64,000 nucleotides of DNA from Motacilla alba alba (taxonomy: Eukaryota; Chordata; Aves; Passeriformes; Motacillidae), in contig NC_052016.1 of the NCBI RefSeq assembly GCF_015832195.1, positions 33,997,129 to 34,061,128 on the forward strand. The letters are read 5' to 3'. Within the stretch, counting starts at the first letter, position 1. Every line of letters begins with the position of its first letter. Both the position numbers and the translations under genes were made by a program. Below are positions 62,073-64,000 of this stretch, piece by piece. The notes beneath the pieces are model-generated. The model saw only the letters and a list, made by a program, of their open reading frames with translations, ran no database searches and was not told where the DNA came from.

Positions 62073-62092
62073 GGGGGGGGTGGGGGTGGGGG
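62073..62092 (+). repeat. G-rich tract, quadruplex-forming
   Basis: Eight G, T, five G, T, five G in succession fits an intramolecular quadruplex motif on the coding strand of ATP1A1 intron 1. Confidence 0.8.
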
Positions 62093-62260
62093 TGTAGCAG
62101 AGGAGAGCACTCTGGATTTCATTCCTGTTCGGAGCTGACTGGAAGCTGTTGGTAGACAGCAGCATGTTTCACTCCATCTCCCTCACTGCACAGGCACTGC
62201 ATGGAGTTGGTGGTGTGTGCTTTGGGTCACTTCTGGAGGTCAGCTTTGCCATAAAGGCCG

Positions 62261-62420
62261 TGAGGAGGAGATGTCCTTAATTCAGATCGTATCTTCTCAC
62301 TAAAGAAAAGTGTGTGTGAAGACTGTTGGAAACAGTAGTAAAGACTTTTTGAAGCTGGATGCTGTGATCAAGCACCCATGTGTGGAGCAGAAACACCTCT
62401 TAGCTAGCTTAGATTTCCTT
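62261..62420 (+). repeat. Intronic duplication, copy 2
   Basis: Second, longer copy about 1.48 kb downstream of copy 1. The extra segment (about 62325-62355, AGTAGTAAAGACTTTTTG region) may be an insertion here or a deletion in copy 1. Either a local duplication or two insertions of an unnamed repeat family could explain the pair. Confidence 0.8.
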
Positions 62421-64000
62421 GAACCCCAGTTAAGGGTTTTTTTCCCCCTGTCAGAAACTAGGAAGGTTTATTGCATAATGGAACCAACTAAGGGGAAATA
62501 ATGCAAATCAAAGCAATCCTTATCTGGTGCAATTAAAAAAAATCTTAATCTTTTACCTTCCCCTTCCCCCATCTTCATTCCTTTATTACTCTGGCTATTT
62601 TATGACCGTTCACTTTTTATTACTATGGCTAGAAGATAGTCCTTTTTCCAGAGAAAACCCTGGGCCTAGTCAGCATGTGTTTCTTGAAAAGCAGAGGAAC
62701 AGGGACAGGGGCCTCTGGCAAGAGAGGTGAGCTGCACAATCCACTCCAATCCTGACCTGCTGAAAACTGCAGCTCATCCTTCACCCAGGCCTGTCCAAGG
62801 GGTAGCCTTCTCCAGCTTGTCTAGGGGAAAACTGGGTCCAGTCCACTCATCTTGATGTGTTTGTCAACTACTAGAGATGTCTGGAATTATGGTGACCATT
62901 TATTACAGGCGAAGAAGTGAAGAAGGTGACTCTTTGTAGTTGGCACGGCACCAAAAATCCCAGAATGGGCTGCTCAGCTGTGCAGTGGTGACATTTGGAA
63001 AGCCCTCTCTGCTCTTGGTTCTTCACACAACTCCAGAGCATTAAAGTTGTTTGTCCTAATACCCAGACAGGGCTTAAGGTGTGTGGGTGGTCCTTGTTTT
63101 ATCCTGATGATTAAAAACCTGATTAGGTTTACATCTCTTCTCATGGGAGAAGAGCTTGTCCTCTCATAATTTGGGAAGCAGCAGACAGTGCACAATTAGC
63201 AATTACTAGCTGTTGAGTAAAAAGTGCTTTGTACTGCTGTAGATGCTGAGAGTCTGATCAATTGATGCAGTTAAAATTTTAAATTCAAGATAGGAGATTG
63301 AAGACAGCTCTTGGGAGGAAGTAAGAAGGATCCAAAGAAGCTGTTCCATCTCTTGCTAGGATTACATAGGGTCATGGAACAGAGTTTCCAATCCAATAGG
63401 CGGAGTTAGTTTTATGACTCATCTGGTTAATATATTTACTGTCTCATAAGGCAGCAGGACAGTAACTTTTCTGTTTTCTCTGCACAATTGATTATAATGA
63501 CATAAGCAGTAAAACAGACCAGGCCTCCAGAGACTGCATAATTTGTTTTGGCTCTTACTTGACATTTCTTGTTGGATTAGGTGATCTTAGAACAGGGTAC
63601 TTCTGAGCTTGTCTGCTGATTTGTACCCCTCCTGTTTCCTGGTCAATCATGGCTTGTATTGAGAACATCAGCCATGAATGGCTCAATTAGTCCAGAGCGG
63701 AAAATCATCAGCTGTAGCTGAAAGACAATAGGATTTTCTGGGGGATGTATAAAACTTATTACGCTGGTGTGTACAAATGTTGTGCTTAAGCCAGTGGAAA
63801 AAAAATAAATCTTGCCTGGAAAAAAAAGAAGCTGCATTGTTTTTTTTCTGAGGCAGTTTTGATGAGTCAGTTCTTGGGCTAAGTCAAGGAACAGGGGTGA
63901 CATTTCTGATGAGACAGACCTTCCTTTGTGTTCAGGCCATGTGATTAAATCGTGATAAGATGTGAATGTGGAGTACCACAGGCCTTCTTCTCTTTGTATA

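Larger units (their letters stand above)
60115..64000 (+). other. ATP1A1: ATP1A1 intron 1 (partial)
   Basis: The intron opens with GTGAGC and runs past the window end; no exon 2 is recognised. Its first 450 bases belong to the CpG island. It contains a diverged duplicated block, a G-rich tract at 62073-62092, and no identified transposable element. First introns of housekeeping genes often carry regulatory sites, but none can be shown here. Confidence 0.75.

Noticed and set aside
1..64000. CRISPR arrays, bacterial operons, ribosome binding sites
   Set aside because: Vertebrate nuclear DNA; no spaced direct repeats of that type.
1..64000. tRNA, snoRNA or microRNA genes
   Set aside because: None recognised by eye; a covariance-model scan would be needed and could not be run.

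Overview
This window is vertebrate nuclear DNA, most likely from a bird and probably a songbird. Coding exons are small and GT/AG-bounded, most of the sequence is non-coding, and the repeats are avian in type: several CR1 LINE fragments, two carrying the typical CR1 3' end, plus solo LTRs resembling passerine endogenous retroviruses. I can support only two real gene ends and one doubtful short reading frame; nearly all other open frames look like chance.

Layout. Positions 1-2288 are the last intron of MAB21L3 and 2289-2522 its terminal coding exon (+ strand), with a probable long 3' UTR to about 5400. From about 5.4 kb to 59.4 kb lies an intergenic stretch of roughly 54 kb. It holds a solo LTR (about 6128-6667), a small CpG-rich patch (about 15.1-15.34 kb), a CR1 3' end (17232-17571), an antisense CR1 ORF2 fragment (19440-20065), a candidate short membrane-protein exon with ITPRIPL-like N-terminal architecture (22274-22690) next to a repeat shared with 20.13-20.22 kb, a (CATGG)9 microsatellite, a CR1 tail (32363-32425), a reverse-oriented solo LTR with probable 6-bp target duplication (46084-46510), a reverse-oriented CR1 (48614-49047), and several homopolymer or T/G-rich tracts.

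At 59.39-60.57 kb a strong CpG island holds the promoter, 5' leader and first coding exon of ATP1A1 (+ strand; codons MGKG followed by a GT donor at 60115). The rest of the window is ATP1A1 intron 1, which contains a diverged duplicated block (60781-60909 and 62261-62420).

The order MAB21L3 then ATP1A1, both on the same strand, matches what I recall of human 1p13.1, which supports both calls. The two genes do not obviously work together: one is a Mab-21 family protein and the other the catalytic subunit of the sodium pump. The most interesting unexplained items are the ITPRIPL-like exon that stops before any Mab-21 domain, its flanking shared repeat, and the duplicated block in ATP1A1 intron 1.
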